DNA of 64,000 nucleotides from Muribaculaceae bacterium (GCA_017409345.1 JAFQSX010000017.1:1-64000), one strand, 5' to 3'. Shown: positions 36,057-46,784, numbered from the stretch's first letter. Translations and numbers: made by a program. The notes: generated from the sequence alone by a model not told the origin.

Positions 36057-36064
36057 TACTTTTG
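36057..36064 (+). promoter_or_regulatory. -7 promoter box for pyrG
   Basis: TACTTTTG, 33 bases ahead of the pyrG ATG, in an A/T-rich leader. Confidence 0.45.
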
Positions 36065-36094
36065 CACTTTAATATAGAATTATAAAATTAATAA

Positions 36095-37708
<1,614 letters not shown>

Positions 37709-37746
37709 CGATTTTTTATTTTATATTAATAACATAATAACTCATA

Positions 37747-39846
37747 ATGGATAAAAACAACCTTCTCGGACTTCTTTTGATGGGGGCTGTCATCTTCGGG
37801 TTTATGTACCTAAATCAACCTTCCGAAGAAGAGATTGCCGCAGCAAAAAAGGCTCAGATCGAATCTACCCAAACAGATAATTCTAAAGAGGAACCTATTA
37901 CTATTGACTCTCTCACCGCCAACCATGTGAACAAACTCACTGCCATGGTTAAGGGCGCAGGTGTTGCACAAAACGATGGCACTTATTCTTTCACTACTGC
38001 CGGCGTTGATCTTCGTTACGATTCTGTCAAAGTTTCAGGTACTATAAACGTAAACAACACGGCTGTTGATGTAGCAAAAATCATCAATAACAATCTTGAC
38101 GAACTACCTCAACAAGTTGCCAAAGCAGCAGTTGACACTTTAATCGCAACCATTGATCGCTATGACTCATACGGAAATTTTGCCAAATACATGAGTGGCA
38201 AGGGCGATACCTTATCTCTTGAAAACGACGTAATGAAAGTCGATTTTTCAAGCCAAGGGGGTAAGATTGCAAAAGTAACGCTCAAAAAATATGACACTTA
38301 TGTTTCGGGCGATACAACTAATGTTGTGCCCTACAATGGAGAGACCGACTACTACTCATTCTCTCTCCCAGCGGGAGCCGGATATATTGAGACTCGCGAC
38401 CTTAAGTTCAAGGCTGTTCAAGAAAACGATAGCACCATATTAATGAAACTTGACCTCGATGGAGGTGCTATATGGGGAATTCGCTACACTCTTGCCAAAG
38501 GCGAAAGTTACATTGTAAAAATGGACATCGTGCAAGACAAGATTGAAAATGTGTTTGCTTCAAACATGTCAGATATCACAATGTCATGGCACCAAAAAAT
38601 GTCTCGTAACGAAAAAGGCAAAACATTTGAAGAAAGAAACAGCACTATATATTATAAATATGTAGGTGACAACCCCGACTATCTTACAGAAAACGGGGAC
38701 CAAAGTGAAGAACTTGAGCAAGAATTGAAATGGATTTCATTTAAAAATCAATTCTTCTCTAGCATAATCATACCTAATACATCTATCAAACGTGCATCGG
38801 TTGCCACAAAAGATATCAAAGATCAACCTGGATATCTTAAAATACTTGATGTAAAAGATGCGATTATTTCTTACTCTACAAAGTCGGAAAATCCGGCATC
38901 GTTTGACATGGTGTTTACCCCCAACCTCTATCCATTACTTTCAAGTTATGATGACCAAGTTAAAACCGAAGAAGACCTTGAGTTAACTCGATTGATTCCT
39001 CTTGGCTGGGGTCTATTCCGTTGGATTAACACCTACCTCATAATTCCTATCTTTACATTCCTCGGTGGGTTTATTTCTAACTATGGTATAATCATTCTAT
39101 TATTGACTATCTTTGTCAAACTCATTCTCTTCCCATTCACCTATAAGAGTTATATGTCTCAGGCCAAGATGAGAGTGTTGGCTCCCGAAATCAAGGCCAT
39201 CAATGACAAATATCCCAATAAGGAAGACGCCATGGTTAAACAACAAAAAACCATGGAACTATACAGCAAAGCCGGAGCAAGTCCGTTCTCAGGATGCCTC
39301 CCCATGTTGCTACAAATGCCTATCCTCATTGCAATGTTCACATTCTTCCCTTCTTGCATTGAGTTACGTGGGCAGTCATTCCTTTGGGCAACCGACCTTT
39401 CAGCTCCCGATGCGATATTCACTTGGACTACACACATTCCTTTCATTTCTGATTGGTTTGGAAACCATGTGAGCCTATTCTGCTTATTGATGACTATTAC
39501 CAACATCATTTACACTCGCATCAATATGCAAAATCAACCGGGTGGAGCATCTATGCCCGGTATGAAATGGATGATGTATCTCATGCCTGTAATGTTTTTA
39601 TTCTTCTTCAATGACTATGCTTCAGGATTGAGTTACTACTATTTCCTTTCATTATTGATTACAATCATTCAGACTTATGTTTTCCGTCTTGTTATTGATG
39701 AAGAAAAAGTAAGAGCCGAAATGATTGCAAACACTAAAAAACCTCGTAAAAAATCCGGATTCATGGCTCGACTTGAAGAAGCACAACGCAAACAACAAGC
39801 AATGATCCGTGAACAACAAAAACAACAAGCCAAAAAGCGCCGTTAA
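37747..39846 (+). CDS. yidC: Membrane protein insertase YidC
   Basis: 699 residues, somewhat longer than proteobacterial YidC. Parts: N-terminal membrane helix (about 5-20), a large periplasmic beta domain (about 150-420), and the conserved insertase core of five helices (about 430-660) starting near LIPLGWGLFRWINTYLIIPIF, with the GCLPMLLQMPIL segment. A basic, Gln-rich cytoplasmic tail (ends KKRR) can bind ribosomes. It inserts inner-membrane proteins with or without the Sec channel. Confidence 0.97.
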   Translation: MDKNNLLGLLLMGAVIFGFMYLNQPSEEEIAAAKKAQIESTQTDNSKEEPITIDSLTANHVNKLTAMVKGAGVAQNDGTYSFTTAGVDLRYDSVKVSGTINVNNTAVDVAKIINNNLDELPQQVAKAAVDTLIATIDRYDSYGNFAKYMSGKGDTLSLENDVMKVDFSSQGGKIAKVTLKKYDTYVSGDTTNVVPYNGETDYYSFSLPAGAGYIETRDLKFKAVQENDSTILMKLDLDGGAIWGIRYTLAKGESYIVKMDIVQDKIENVFASNMSDITMSWHQKMSRNEKGKTFEERNSTIYYKYVGDNPDYLTENGDQSEELEQELKWISFKNQFFSSIIIPNTSIKRASVATKDIKDQPGYLKILDVKDAIISYSTKSENPASFDMVFTPNLYPLLSSYDDQVKTEEDLELTRLIPLGWGLFRWINTYLIIPIFTFLGGFISNYGIIILLLTIFVKLILFPFTYKSYMSQAKMRVLAPEIKAINDKYPNKEDAMVKQQKTMELYSKAGASPFSGCLPMLLQMPILIAMFTFFPSCIELRGQSFLWATDLSAPDAIFTWTTHIPFISDWFGNHVSLFCLLMTITNIIYTRINMQNQPGGASMPGMKWMMYLMPVMFLFFFNDYASGLSYYYFLSLLITIIQTYVFRLVIDEEKVRAEMIANTKKPRKKSGFMARLEEAQRKQQAMIREQQKQQAKKRR

Positions 39847-39867
39847 TCATTCATAAACACAATATAG

Positions 39868-39899
39868 AAAAGCCTCAAGCGACTGCTTGAGGCTTTTTA
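39868..39899 (+). terminator. yidC terminator
   Basis: A 13-bp perfect stem (39868-39880 with 39885-39897, loop GACT) ending in T, 21 bases after the stop. Confidence 0.85.
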
Positions 39900-39944
39900 T
39901 CTTATTAACACCCCTGCGCAATACGTGTTGCCCAAGTGGAGTTT

Positions 39945-39952
39945 TATCTTTG
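39945..39952 (+). promoter_or_regulatory. Possible -7 box ahead of a small open frame
   Basis: TATCTTTG in the yidC-GlmU gap, with a TTG 14 bases upstream (short spacing). No annotated-size gene follows on this strand; the only candidate is the 24-codon frame at 39986. Confidence 0.3.
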
Positions 39953-39985
39953 CGTTAGATTTTTAAACCTTAAACTTTAAGATAT

Positions 39986-40060
39986 ATGTTATTTGCGATA
40001 TGCGTAATTATTTGGCTGATGGGTGATGTGTTTGGACAGATGACCGGACGCCATAATTAG
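39986..40060 (+). CDS. Candidate 24-residue hydrophobic peptide
   Basis: ATG at 39986 to TAG at 40058-40060 encodes MLFAICVIIWLMGDV followed by a short polar end. It begins 33 bases after a TAnnTTTG box and lies between the yidC terminator and the convergent GlmU-like gene. One short membrane helix followed by a polar tail is common in small membrane peptides and type I toxin-like products, but such short frames also arise by chance. Confidence 0.25.
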   Translation: MLFAICVIIWLMGDVFGQMTGRHN

Positions 40061-40160
40061 ATTTTGTTTGTTTGCTCCAAATTTGCATGCACTATTTGGG
40101 CATAATTGTACTTTTTTTTGATTAGTGACTTTATCCTTGTATAAGTAACATTGTGAAATA

Positions 40161-41357
40161 TTACTTATAATTATCGGCAATGGCGTGGATTGATTCAAAT
40201 ATGCGCATATCCACCTCTGTAAGAGTCAATCCACGACGCGCCATCATTCTACGAGCAATATCAAAGAATTTTGTTAATGACACATCGGTAAATCCTGCCA
40301 CACTTCCTTCACTAAATGAAGCCACGAAGTTACGAGGGAAACCTGCGCCATGTATATTTACCCCCACTCCAAGCACCGTTGCTGTGTTAAACATACAGTT
40401 GATTCCCGATTTAGAGTGATCTCCCATAATCAACCCACAAAACTGCAAACCGGTGCGCAAAAAGCGATGAGCCGGATAATTCCACAACTTAATCTCAGTA
40501 TAATCATTTTTAAGATTTGAAGCAGTAGAGCCTCCTCCTATATTACACCACTCTCCTATCACGGCATTCCCAAGAAATCCGTCGTGAGCCTTGTTGGAAT
40601 AGCCCATCATAACCACATTATTCACCTCTCCGCCCACTTTGCAATAAGGGCCTAAGGTTGTGGCACCATACACTCGCGCGCCCATATTTATCACGGCATG
40701 CTCACACAACGCAATGGGACCTCGCAAACAACTGCCTTCCATCACCTCGGCATCACGCCCCACATAGATAGGTCCGTTTTTCACATTGAGCATAGCACCT
40801 TCCACCACGGCTCCCTCCTCTATAAATATCATAGAGTTGCCATTAGCATCGACAGGCGCACCGATAATAGTATTTGTATCACTCAATGGCTGGCTTGTGC
40901 GACCATGAGTGAGCAAAGCAAAATCCTCAACTATGCCACGATGATTTTGCATAAAAATATCATATAGCATCGAAATCGAGAGGCAATCTTCGTCACACAC
41001 AATCTCTTTGACAAAGTTACGTGAATTAAAGTCCTCCATACTGCCACGGAAAGCCATCAAATCACCTTTAAGCGACAACAAAGCCTCGCCTTGATTTAAT
41101 GCCATGATGCACGTCACAAGCGACTCCGTTGGGAATATATTCCCAGCCACAAATATGTTGTCATCAGCAACTATTGTGGGATATTTTTCTTGAAGATAAT
41201 CAACCGTAAGATAGGAATAAGCACTTTCAAGCACACGTTCCCACTTCTCACGAATAGTAAGTATCCCCACTCTCAAATCGGCCACCGGACGAGTAAACGT
41301 CATCGGCAACAAATTCTCACGCACATCCGATGCATCAAAAAGTATAATATTACGCAT
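40161..41357 (-). CDS. GlmU-like putative sugar nucleotidyltransferase with hexapeptide repeats
   Basis: 398 residues from the ATG at 41357; an in-frame ATG at 41390 overlaps the promoter box and is rejected. The N-terminal part (about 1-150, IILFDASDVRENLLPMTFTRPVADLRVG) is the Bacteroidota GlmU-like nucleotidyltransferase region, in which the usual GxGTRM loop is not evident. The middle (about 160-340) is a left-handed beta helix of hexapeptide repeats (IGAPVDANG, VGRDAEVMEG, MGARVYGATTLGPYCKVGG). The family is annotated as a sugar nucleotidyltransferase; its substrate is not known. Single-gene unit. Confidence 0.8.
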   Translation of the reverse strand: MRNIILFDASDVRENLLPMTFTRPVADLRVGILTIREKWERVLESAYSYLTVDYLQEKYPTIVADDNIFVAGNIFPTESLVTCIMALNQGEALLSLKGDLMAFRGSMEDFNSRNFVKEIVCDEDCLSISMLYDIFMQNHRGIVEDFALLTHGRTSQPLSDTNTIIGAPVDANGNSMIFIEEGAVVEGAMLNVKNGPIYVGRDAEVMEGSCLRGPIALCEHAVINMGARVYGATTLGPYCKVGGEVNNVVMMGYSNKAHDGFLGNAVIGEWCNIGGGSTASNLKNDYTEIKLWNYPAHRFLRTGLQFCGLIMGDHSKSGINCMFNTATVLGVGVNIHGAGFPRNFVASFSEGSVAGFTDVSLTKFFDIARRMMARRGLTLTEVDMRIFESIHAIADNYK

Positions 41358-41378
41358 AAATCTCTTAATTTTACACTG

Positions 41379-41386
41379 CAAAGGTA
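41379..41386 (-). promoter_or_regulatory. -7 promoter box for the GlmU-like gene
   Basis: TACCTTTG on the minus strand, 21 bases ahead of the chosen ATG. Confidence 0.55.
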
Positions 41387-41579
41387 ACAATTATAACTCT
41401 ACCGAAAAACTATATCCCTTCTATTTTGTCTCCGACTAAAATACAAAAATTGAAACGTTCTCTCAAAATCATCAGCAAATAAACAATCAGAGCCCATTTA
41501 CTTAACAAATATAGCAACTGATTATCTCTGAGTTCGTGTCACCCACGAGGCACAATGAGATTAATTGTTTTTGTTTCCA

Positions 41580-41621
41580 TAAAAAAAGAATGTTACTATA
41601 CCAATAGTACAGCAACATTCT
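41580..41621 (-). terminator. Terminator of the aspartic protease gene
   Basis: Outer stem GAATGTT/AACATTC and inner stem ACTAT/ATAGT, read on the minus strand into seven T. It lies 47 bases beyond the protease stop. Confidence 0.75.
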
Positions 41622-41668
41622 CTATGCGTAAAAGACAATTTTTATTTGAGACAGATAGTTGAGACAAA

Positions 41669-42988
41669 TTATTTATATGCAGTAAACACAAAGTCCACCA
41701 TATTGAAACGAACTTTATTATATAGCATCATAGATTTAAGTCCTAAACTACCCTCGTATTCAACAATAGCATTAGTGCTATTTTGAATTTTAACAACCAT
41801 TTCGGGAACAACGACTTGTTTATTTCCTATTTCAATCGAAATATTGGGGACTCGATAGCATTCCGATATTTGCACCCCACCAATCCCTGCCGTACGGACA
41901 GTATCTAAGTTACAATTAGTGGTAATATATTCTTTGTTGTTCTCAAAAAACTTACCGCCTAAATAGCCATAAGAAGCATCGCCAGTATCTAAATTCATTA
42001 ATTCAGGCTTCCCTTGTACAATCACAGCTCCTAACAAATTCATATGAGATGAAAAACACATATTTGGAGATACTTGGCTTCGTTTTGGAGCATCTGCCGG
42101 GACTGTAATTTTTTGATTAACAAAATCAACGGTTAGGTCTTTAAGTTGTAACATCAGTTCACTACCGACAACAACATTGAAATAATCGACATATTTGTCG
42201 GCCTCTTCGTGATTGGTTGTTATATTTATAACATAAAATGGCACGTCCTTAACAATGACATCTCCAATTTTCAATTCCTTAGCAATGGCATAACTCCCAT
42301 TCTGCATACCGATTCCTCCAACAGTACTTGATGCTTCAAGCGGAATTAAATTATATTTTATAGCTAATGAATCGGAAATAATATTTACTCCTGCTCCTGT
42401 ATCAAAAGTAACATCTGCGTCAATGCCATTAATCGATGAGTTTCTAAGATGCATTAATACTGAATTATTCTTTTGAGGACCGACAGGTACAACTTCAAAA
42501 GGGATAGTCCCTAACGATTTTTCAAATGTAATTTTATAAGGATTGTATTTAGATAGTGCTTCATATTGATTAATCGATTGCTGAACACCTACTATAGTTG
42601 TACTATCAAGATGTGCGCGTACTGAATTGAGAACCGAAGATAACATTTCTGCAGCCGCTTTATTTTCTCCGGTTCTACTTAAATCCATAGCAAACATTAT
42701 AGATGAATTGAGCACGTTGCCAAGGTCAAGGTTTTCTGATTGAGTATTGAGCAATTCCGTAAATGCAGAGATAGAAACATCGGGGCGGTTTAGCCTATTC
42801 CCTATAAGGCAACGAGAAAATATTTCGAGAAACTCGCTTATTGAATCTTTGGGTTCGGTTTGATATAACGAATCTAATGCGAACCAATCGGAATTATTCA
42901 TTGCACTAACTATTTTTTCATCTGATGTTTGTGCAAAACTATATGAAATTATAGAGGAGAACAGAAATATGGAAAATATTTTCTTCAT
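41669..42988 (-). CDS. Exported retropepsin-like aspartic protease with two DTG motifs
   Basis: 439 residues with signal peptide MKKIFSIFLFSSIISYSFAQ. A helical N-terminal region (about 21-150) resembles a TPR-like spacer. The protease part has two aspartate motifs: DTGAG at Asp196 and DTGDA at Asp334. Retroviral-type proteases have one DTG per chain and work as dimers; two in one chain suggests an internally duplicated, pepsin-like arrangement, or a second site used for another purpose. Substrate unknown; action in the periplasm or outside. Single-gene unit with promoter and terminator. Confidence 0.75.
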   Translation of the reverse strand: MKKIFSIFLFSSIISYSFAQTSDEKIVSAMNNSDWFALDSLYQTEPKDSISEFLEIFSRCLIGNRLNRPDVSISAFTELLNTQSENLDLGNVLNSSIMFAMDLSRTGENKAAAEMLSSVLNSVRAHLDSTTIVGVQQSINQYEALSKYNPYKITFEKSLGTIPFEVVPVGPQKNNSVLMHLRNSSINGIDADVTFDTGAGVNIISDSLAIKYNLIPLEASSTVGGIGMQNGSYAIAKELKIGDVIVKDVPFYVINITTNHEEADKYVDYFNVVVGSELMLQLKDLTVDFVNQKITVPADAPKRSQVSPNMCFSSHMNLLGAVIVQGKPELMNLDTGDASYGYLGGKFFENNKEYITTNCNLDTVRTAGIGGVQISECYRVPNISIEIGNKQVVVPEMVVKIQNSTNAIVEYEGSLGLKSMMLYNKVRFNMVDFVFTAYK

Positions 42989-43016
42989 AGCAATTTTATC
43001 TTATTTTTTATAGAAA

Positions 43017-43045
43017 CAAAGATATCTTGATTATTTTAGAGCAAA
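43017..43045 (-). promoter_or_regulatory. Promoter of the aspartic protease gene
   Basis: On the minus strand TTTG (43042-43045) and TATCTTTG (43017-43024), 17 bases apart; the start codon lies 28 bases downstream. Confidence 0.5.
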
Positions 43046-43390
43046 AAAATAACAACAAAACGACATATACAACTTATAGACTGTATTTTTTTGCGACCTA
43101 TAACTTTATTTTTCTTTTATTTACAAATACTAAGTAGACGAGTTCAACTTCTCCATGTCAGAATTATGCCACTAAGGAAACTCGTCGGGGGTGTCGCCGA
43201 GATGTAGTTATCGCTCTTCAACATTTATATAATTGATGAGTCAACTAAATAAGAATGCATCATAATGCCAATTAGATAATAAATGTAATCGCTACATTTG
43301 TGAAAAATTACGCTACACTTATGCCCTTGCTTTATAGCAACTGCGAGATTTAATAATGACAATATTGTACTAACTTAAATACATATCAAA
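43046..43390. other. Divergent intergenic region of about 345 bases, no gene seen
   Basis: It contains the perfect 8-bp inverted repeat GACGAGTT (43137-43144) and AACTCGTC (43179-43186) around a 34-base loop, and a TACATTTG box at 43293-43300 that could serve the lipoprotein gene at 43391. No open frame of interest. Confidence 0.5.
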
Positions 43391-44122
43391 ATGAAAAAAT
43401 TTCTATTCCTAACGCTAATCCTTATTTCATCGGCAATTATCGTTTCTTGTAGCAGCGACGATGAACCAAAAGCAAAATTCAGAGACATTACTCTTAATTG
43501 TGGTCAATCATATACCATAGCCGATGCTGATGCCGAATGGACTACATCTAATGAATACATCGTTTCGGTTTCAAAAAACGTCATTACCGCCGAACGTGTT
43601 GGCGAAGCCCTTATTTCAAGTTCAAAAGGAGAATTTAAAGTAACAGTAAATGGCGTCGTTCCTGAGGCATATTTCATACCATACACTAATTGGGGCGCAA
43701 CACAAAGCACAGTCAAGAATTTCATGAAAGAATATACTATTTTTGCTGAAGAACCTAAGGCATTAGGCTATTCCGTAGGGGCTTATTCATATGTTCTCTA
43801 TTCATTCGACGAAGACCGCCTAAATACAGCCATTACAATAATCGATGGCAATTATGTCGATGATAATACTATTTTTGATTTTATGTATGAAAGATATATC
43901 CTTTTTGACATTAACCAAGATATAAATACTTACTATTTCTTAACGACCGACCAAAAAACTTTAATAGCATTTGCATCAAATAACATCGAATCGGGAGTTG
44001 TTTACATGATTGCATATATGCCTTATAACAAAAGCCGTTCTTTAAATGACATCAAAAATCAATTTGATTTTGCAATACCAAAGATGGCTGCAAGTCAATT
44101 TATGACTCGTTTAACTCGCTAA
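43391..44122 (+). CDS. Lipoprotein of unknown function with Ig-like N-terminal part
   Basis: 243 residues. A lipoprotein signal ends at Cys20 (IVSC), followed by an acidic SSDDEPK spacer typical of surface-directed lipoproteins. Residues about 30-90 (LNCGQSYTIADADAEWTTSN..VITAERVGEALI) look like a bacterial Ig-like (Big_2) domain, and the remainder (about 95-243) is not recognised. It stands alone between its own leader and a strong terminator. Confidence 0.75.
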   Translation: MKKFLFLTLILISSAIIVSCSSDDEPKAKFRDITLNCGQSYTIADADAEWTTSNEYIVSVSKNVITAERVGEALISSSKGEFKVTVNGVVPEAYFIPYTNWGATQSTVKNFMKEYTIFAEEPKALGYSVGAYSYVLYSFDEDRLNTAITIIDGNYVDDNTIFDFMYERYILFDINQDINTYYFLTTDQKTLIAFASNNIESGVVYMIAYMPYNKSRSLNDIKNQFDFAIPKMAASQFMTRLTR

Positions 44123-44149
44123 AGAGTAACAATCATATAATCAAATCAC

Positions 44150-44182
44150 ACGCCGAGGAAAATATTCTCCTCGGCGTATTTT
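44150..44182 (+). terminator. Terminator of the lipoprotein gene
   Basis: ACGCCGAGGA (44150-44159) pairs with TCCTCGGCGT (44168-44177), then a T-run. Confidence 0.85.
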
Positions 44183-44229
44183 TGTCACAAATATTCTCCT
44201 ACTGTAACCATAATCTCAACAAATTAGTG

Positions 44230-44237
44230 TATCTTTG
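44230..44237 (+). promoter_or_regulatory. -7 promoter box for rfbC
   Basis: TATCTTTG, 23 bases ahead of the start codon. Confidence 0.5.
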
Positions 44238-44260
44238 TAGAAACATCTAATTAATCGACA

Positions 44261-44812
44261 ATGACTTTTACCGAACAAAATATTAAAGGTGTGTGGATAA
44301 TAGAGCCTGTGCGACATGGTGATGCACGTGGCTACTTTATGGAAAGTTTCAAAAAGGCTGAATTTCAAGCCCATATAGGCGAAGTGGAGTTTGTGCAAGA
44401 CAATGAATCGGTATCAACTCGTGGTGTGTTGCGAGGGTTACATTTTCAACGCAACGAATGGGCTCAGGCCAAGTTGGTAAGAGTGTCGCGCGGTCGAGTG
44501 ATAGATGTGATTGTAGATATTCGCAAAGACTCCCCCACTTTTGGGCAACACCTTGCCGTGGAGTTGAGTGAGGACAACTGCCGTCAACTTTTTGTGCCTC
44601 GCGGCATGGCTCACGGCTTTATCGTGTTGAGCGACATAGCACAATTCCAATACAAGGTCGATAATGTGTATGCCCCTCAAGCCGAAGCCACATTGCGATT
44701 TGACGACCCTGTTCTCGGCATCGAATGGCCACTCCCGGCTAATGAACTCAACCTCTCTGAAAAAGACTCCCATGGTCTATCGCTCAGCGAAATCGAACCT
44801 CAAGTAGTATAA
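44261..44812 (+). CDS. rfbC: dTDP-4-dehydrorhamnose 3,5-epimerase
   Basis: 183 residues, full length for RmlC. It isomerises dTDP-4-keto-6-deoxy-glucose to the L-rhamno form in dTDP-L-rhamnose synthesis. The cupin core shows VRHGDARGYFMESF, the catalytic His in RGLHFQ and RGMAHGFIVLS. No rfbA, rfbB or rfbD lies in this window, so the gene is separated from the rest of its pathway here. Confidence 0.93.
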   Translation: MTFTEQNIKGVWIIEPVRHGDARGYFMESFKKAEFQAHIGEVEFVQDNESVSTRGVLRGLHFQRNEWAQAKLVRVSRGRVIDVIVDIRKDSPTFGQHLAVELSEDNCRQLFVPRGMAHGFIVLSDIAQFQYKVDNVYAPQAEATLRFDDPVLGIEWPLPANELNLSEKDSHGLSLSEIEPQVV

Positions 44813-44836
44813 TATTCAATCAATATAACACAAAAA

Positions 44837-44873
44837 AAATAGTTGCTATAAAATTTTATAGCAACTATTTTTT
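44837..44873. terminator. Two-way terminator between rfbC and the esterase gene
   Basis: A perfect palindrome of 34 bases (44837-44870; arms AAATAGTTGCTATAAAA) with A and T flanks, between convergent genes. Confidence 0.85.
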
Positions 44874-44886
44874 ATATCATAACACT

Positions 44887-45789
44887 TTACTTGTTAAAGA
44901 TATCGTGGAAATATTGGAGATGATAGCGAATTGAGTTTTTCCAATATGCATGAGAGTGTTTACCCGGACGTTCACCATAATCGTGTGCCACTTTATATTT
45001 CAACATTTCTTCATGGAGTTCGCGATTCACACCGATGAAGAAATCATCTACACCACAGTCAAATGTAATGTTCAATTGACCGGGCTTCAAGTTTTTCACG
45101 AGAGTTATAACAGTGTGCTCTTTCCAGCGTTGAGGATACTGCGCTTGCGAGCCCAATCGTTGAGCCATTTTCCACGATTTAGCCCATTTTGTTTTATTGA
45201 TATTAACACCACCACTCATGCTACCAGCCGAGCCCCAAATGTCGCTATGACGCATAGCCAAGAAAAGACTACCATGTCCTCCCATACTCAAGCCTGTGAT
45301 GGCACGATGTTTTTTATCGGCAATAGTGCGATAATTTTTATCAATATAGGGCACAAGTTCTTCAACAAAGAATGATTCCATTTTGAGTTTTGGATCAGCG
45401 GGAGCGTCCCAATACCAACTATCGCGACCGTCGGGCAATACAAATATCATATCATAATGCGAAGCAAGGCTATCCAATTTTGGTTCAGTGAGAGTGAGCC
45501 ATGTATTATAGTCTCCATCATAACCATGAAGAATATATACCACCGGATATTCTTTATCTTCAGATGTGGCATACGACTCCGGTAATATCACATTCACATC
45601 CATAGGCGATGCAATATTTGTAGCAGGGACTTGAATATGATTCACTTGTTTAAAATCAGTTTTTGGAGCAGGCACATCATTTTGCACAGCAACCGGCTGC
45701 ACGCTCGTTTGAGGCGGCACATTCTCACCGGCACAAGCAACTGTAACGACACATCCGGCAAGCAAAATTGACAATAGGCATTTTTTCAT
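44887..45789 (-). CDS. Exported alpha/beta-hydrolase esterase (esterase D-like), copy 1
   Basis: 300 residues. The signal could be lipid-modified (LAGC, Cys13) or cut by signal peptidase I near ACA-GE; the sequence does not settle this. A Pro/Gln-rich spacer (to about 48) precedes the hydrolase. Catalytic Ser168 stands in GLSMGGHGS, the Asp is probably in DCGVDDFF and the His in KHSHAYW; HGYDGDYNTW forms the oxyanion side. Relatives cleave short esters on sugars or S-formylglutathione; export suggests de-esterification of a glycan. It is a paralogue of the next gene upstream, from which it is separated by 35 coding-boundary bases plus the intact stop. Confidence 0.88.
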   Translation of the reverse strand: MKKCLLSILLAGCVVTVACAGENVPPQTSVQPVAVQNDVPAPKTDFKQVNHIQVPATNIASPMDVNVILPESYATSEDKEYPVVYILHGYDGDYNTWLTLTEPKLDSLASHYDMIFVLPDGRDSWYWDAPADPKLKMESFFVEELVPYIDKNYRTIADKKHRAITGLSMGGHGSLFLAMRHSDIWGSAGSMSGGVNINKTKWAKSWKMAQRLGSQAQYPQRWKEHTVITLVKNLKPGQLNITFDCGVDDFFIGVNRELHEEMLKYKVAHDYGERPGKHSHAYWKNSIRYHLQYFHDIFNK

Positions 45790-45824
45790 GTTAATTGATT
45801 TTATTAGTTAATTTGAATATTATT

Positions 45825-46664
45825 TTACTTTGAGAATATATTATGAAAATATATCAAATGATATCGTATTGAATTTTTCCAATAAGGGTGCACATGACGA
45901 CCGGGACGCTCAGTATAGTCGTGTGGAATCTTATATTTCAATAATTGTTGGTGCAATTTACGATTGGCATTAATAAAAAAGTCATCAACACCACAATCAA
46001 TTATAATATTAACTTGATTTGGTCTTAATTGAGGCACAAGAGATATCACAGTGTGAGATTTCCACACATCCATATTGGCCTCTCTATCGCCTAATCTTCG
46101 ATACATATCCCAATATTTTGCCCAGCGAGCATCGTCTAATATATCCACTCCTCCGCTCATACTGCCTCCTGTCTTCCACACATCGCTATGTCGCATGGCT
46201 AGCCACAATCCGCCATGTCCACCCATGCTAAATCCTGTAATGGCACGATATTTTGCCGATGGTTTTGTGCGATATTTTTTATCAATATAAGGGACCAATT
46301 CATCAACCAAGAATGTCTCCATTTTAATTGTTGAATCAATGGGAGCATCCCAATACCAAGTATTACGGCCATCGGGACACACAATTATCATATCATACAC
46401 CGATGCAAGACTATCGAGTCGAGGCTCATTAAACTTCAACCACGAATCTTCATCGCCACCGTGACCATTAAGCAAATACACTACAGGATATTGTTTCGTA
46501 GCATCGGTAGCATAAGATTCGGGAAGAATAACCTTCACATCCATCGGTGATGCGATATTAACAGCCGGGACTTGAATATGTGTTATTGCTTGAAAGGTCT
46601 CGTTGCCAAAAACTTCAGCAACAAAAGACATTAGGAATGCTATTGATAAGATTATTTTTTTCAT
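45825..46664 (-). CDS. Exported alpha/beta-hydrolase esterase, copy 2 (tandem paralogue)
   Basis: 279 residues from the ATG at 46664 (MKKIILSIAFLMSFVAEVFG signal peptide); an in-frame ATG at 46724 lies upstream of the -7 box and is rejected. It aligns with copy 1 almost end to end after the spacer (ITHIQVPAVNIASPMDVKVI, GFSMGGHGG with the nucleophile Ser, DCGVDDFF, GRHVHPYW). It lacks the Pro/Gln spacer and the lipobox. The pair looks like a tandem duplication that has since diverged; this copy has the promoter, so the two are likely co-transcribed. Confidence 0.88.
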   Translation of the reverse strand: MKKIILSIAFLMSFVAEVFGNETFQAITHIQVPAVNIASPMDVKVILPESYATDATKQYPVVYLLNGHGGDEDSWLKFNEPRLDSLASVYDMIIVCPDGRNTWYWDAPIDSTIKMETFLVDELVPYIDKKYRTKPSAKYRAITGFSMGGHGGLWLAMRHSDVWKTGGSMSGGVDILDDARWAKYWDMYRRLGDREANMDVWKSHTVISLVPQLRPNQVNIIIDCGVDDFFINANRKLHQQLLKYKIPHDYTERPGRHVHPYWKNSIRYHLIYFHNIFSK

Positions 46665-46693
46665 TAAACTCAAAGTATTTCCCTTAATATTGA

Positions 46694-46725
46694 CAAAGGT
46701 ACAATTTCCATTAATAATTAGCAAA
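46694..46725 (-). promoter_or_regulatory. Promoter of the tandem esterase genes
   Basis: On the minus strand -33 TTTG (46722-46725) and -7 TACCTTTG (46694-46701), 20 bases apart. Confidence 0.7.
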
Positions 46726-46753
46726 AATAATTTATTGTTATCGTCGTGTTATA

Positions 46754-46784
46754 TTGCAATTTCATCACAAAGTTGCTACCTTTG
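46754..46784 (+). promoter_or_regulatory. Promoter of the PhoH-purC-menG run
   Basis: TTG at 46754-46756 and -7 TACCTTTG at 46777-46784, 20 bases apart; the ATG follows after 23 bases. It is back to back with the esterase promoter. Confidence 0.65.
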
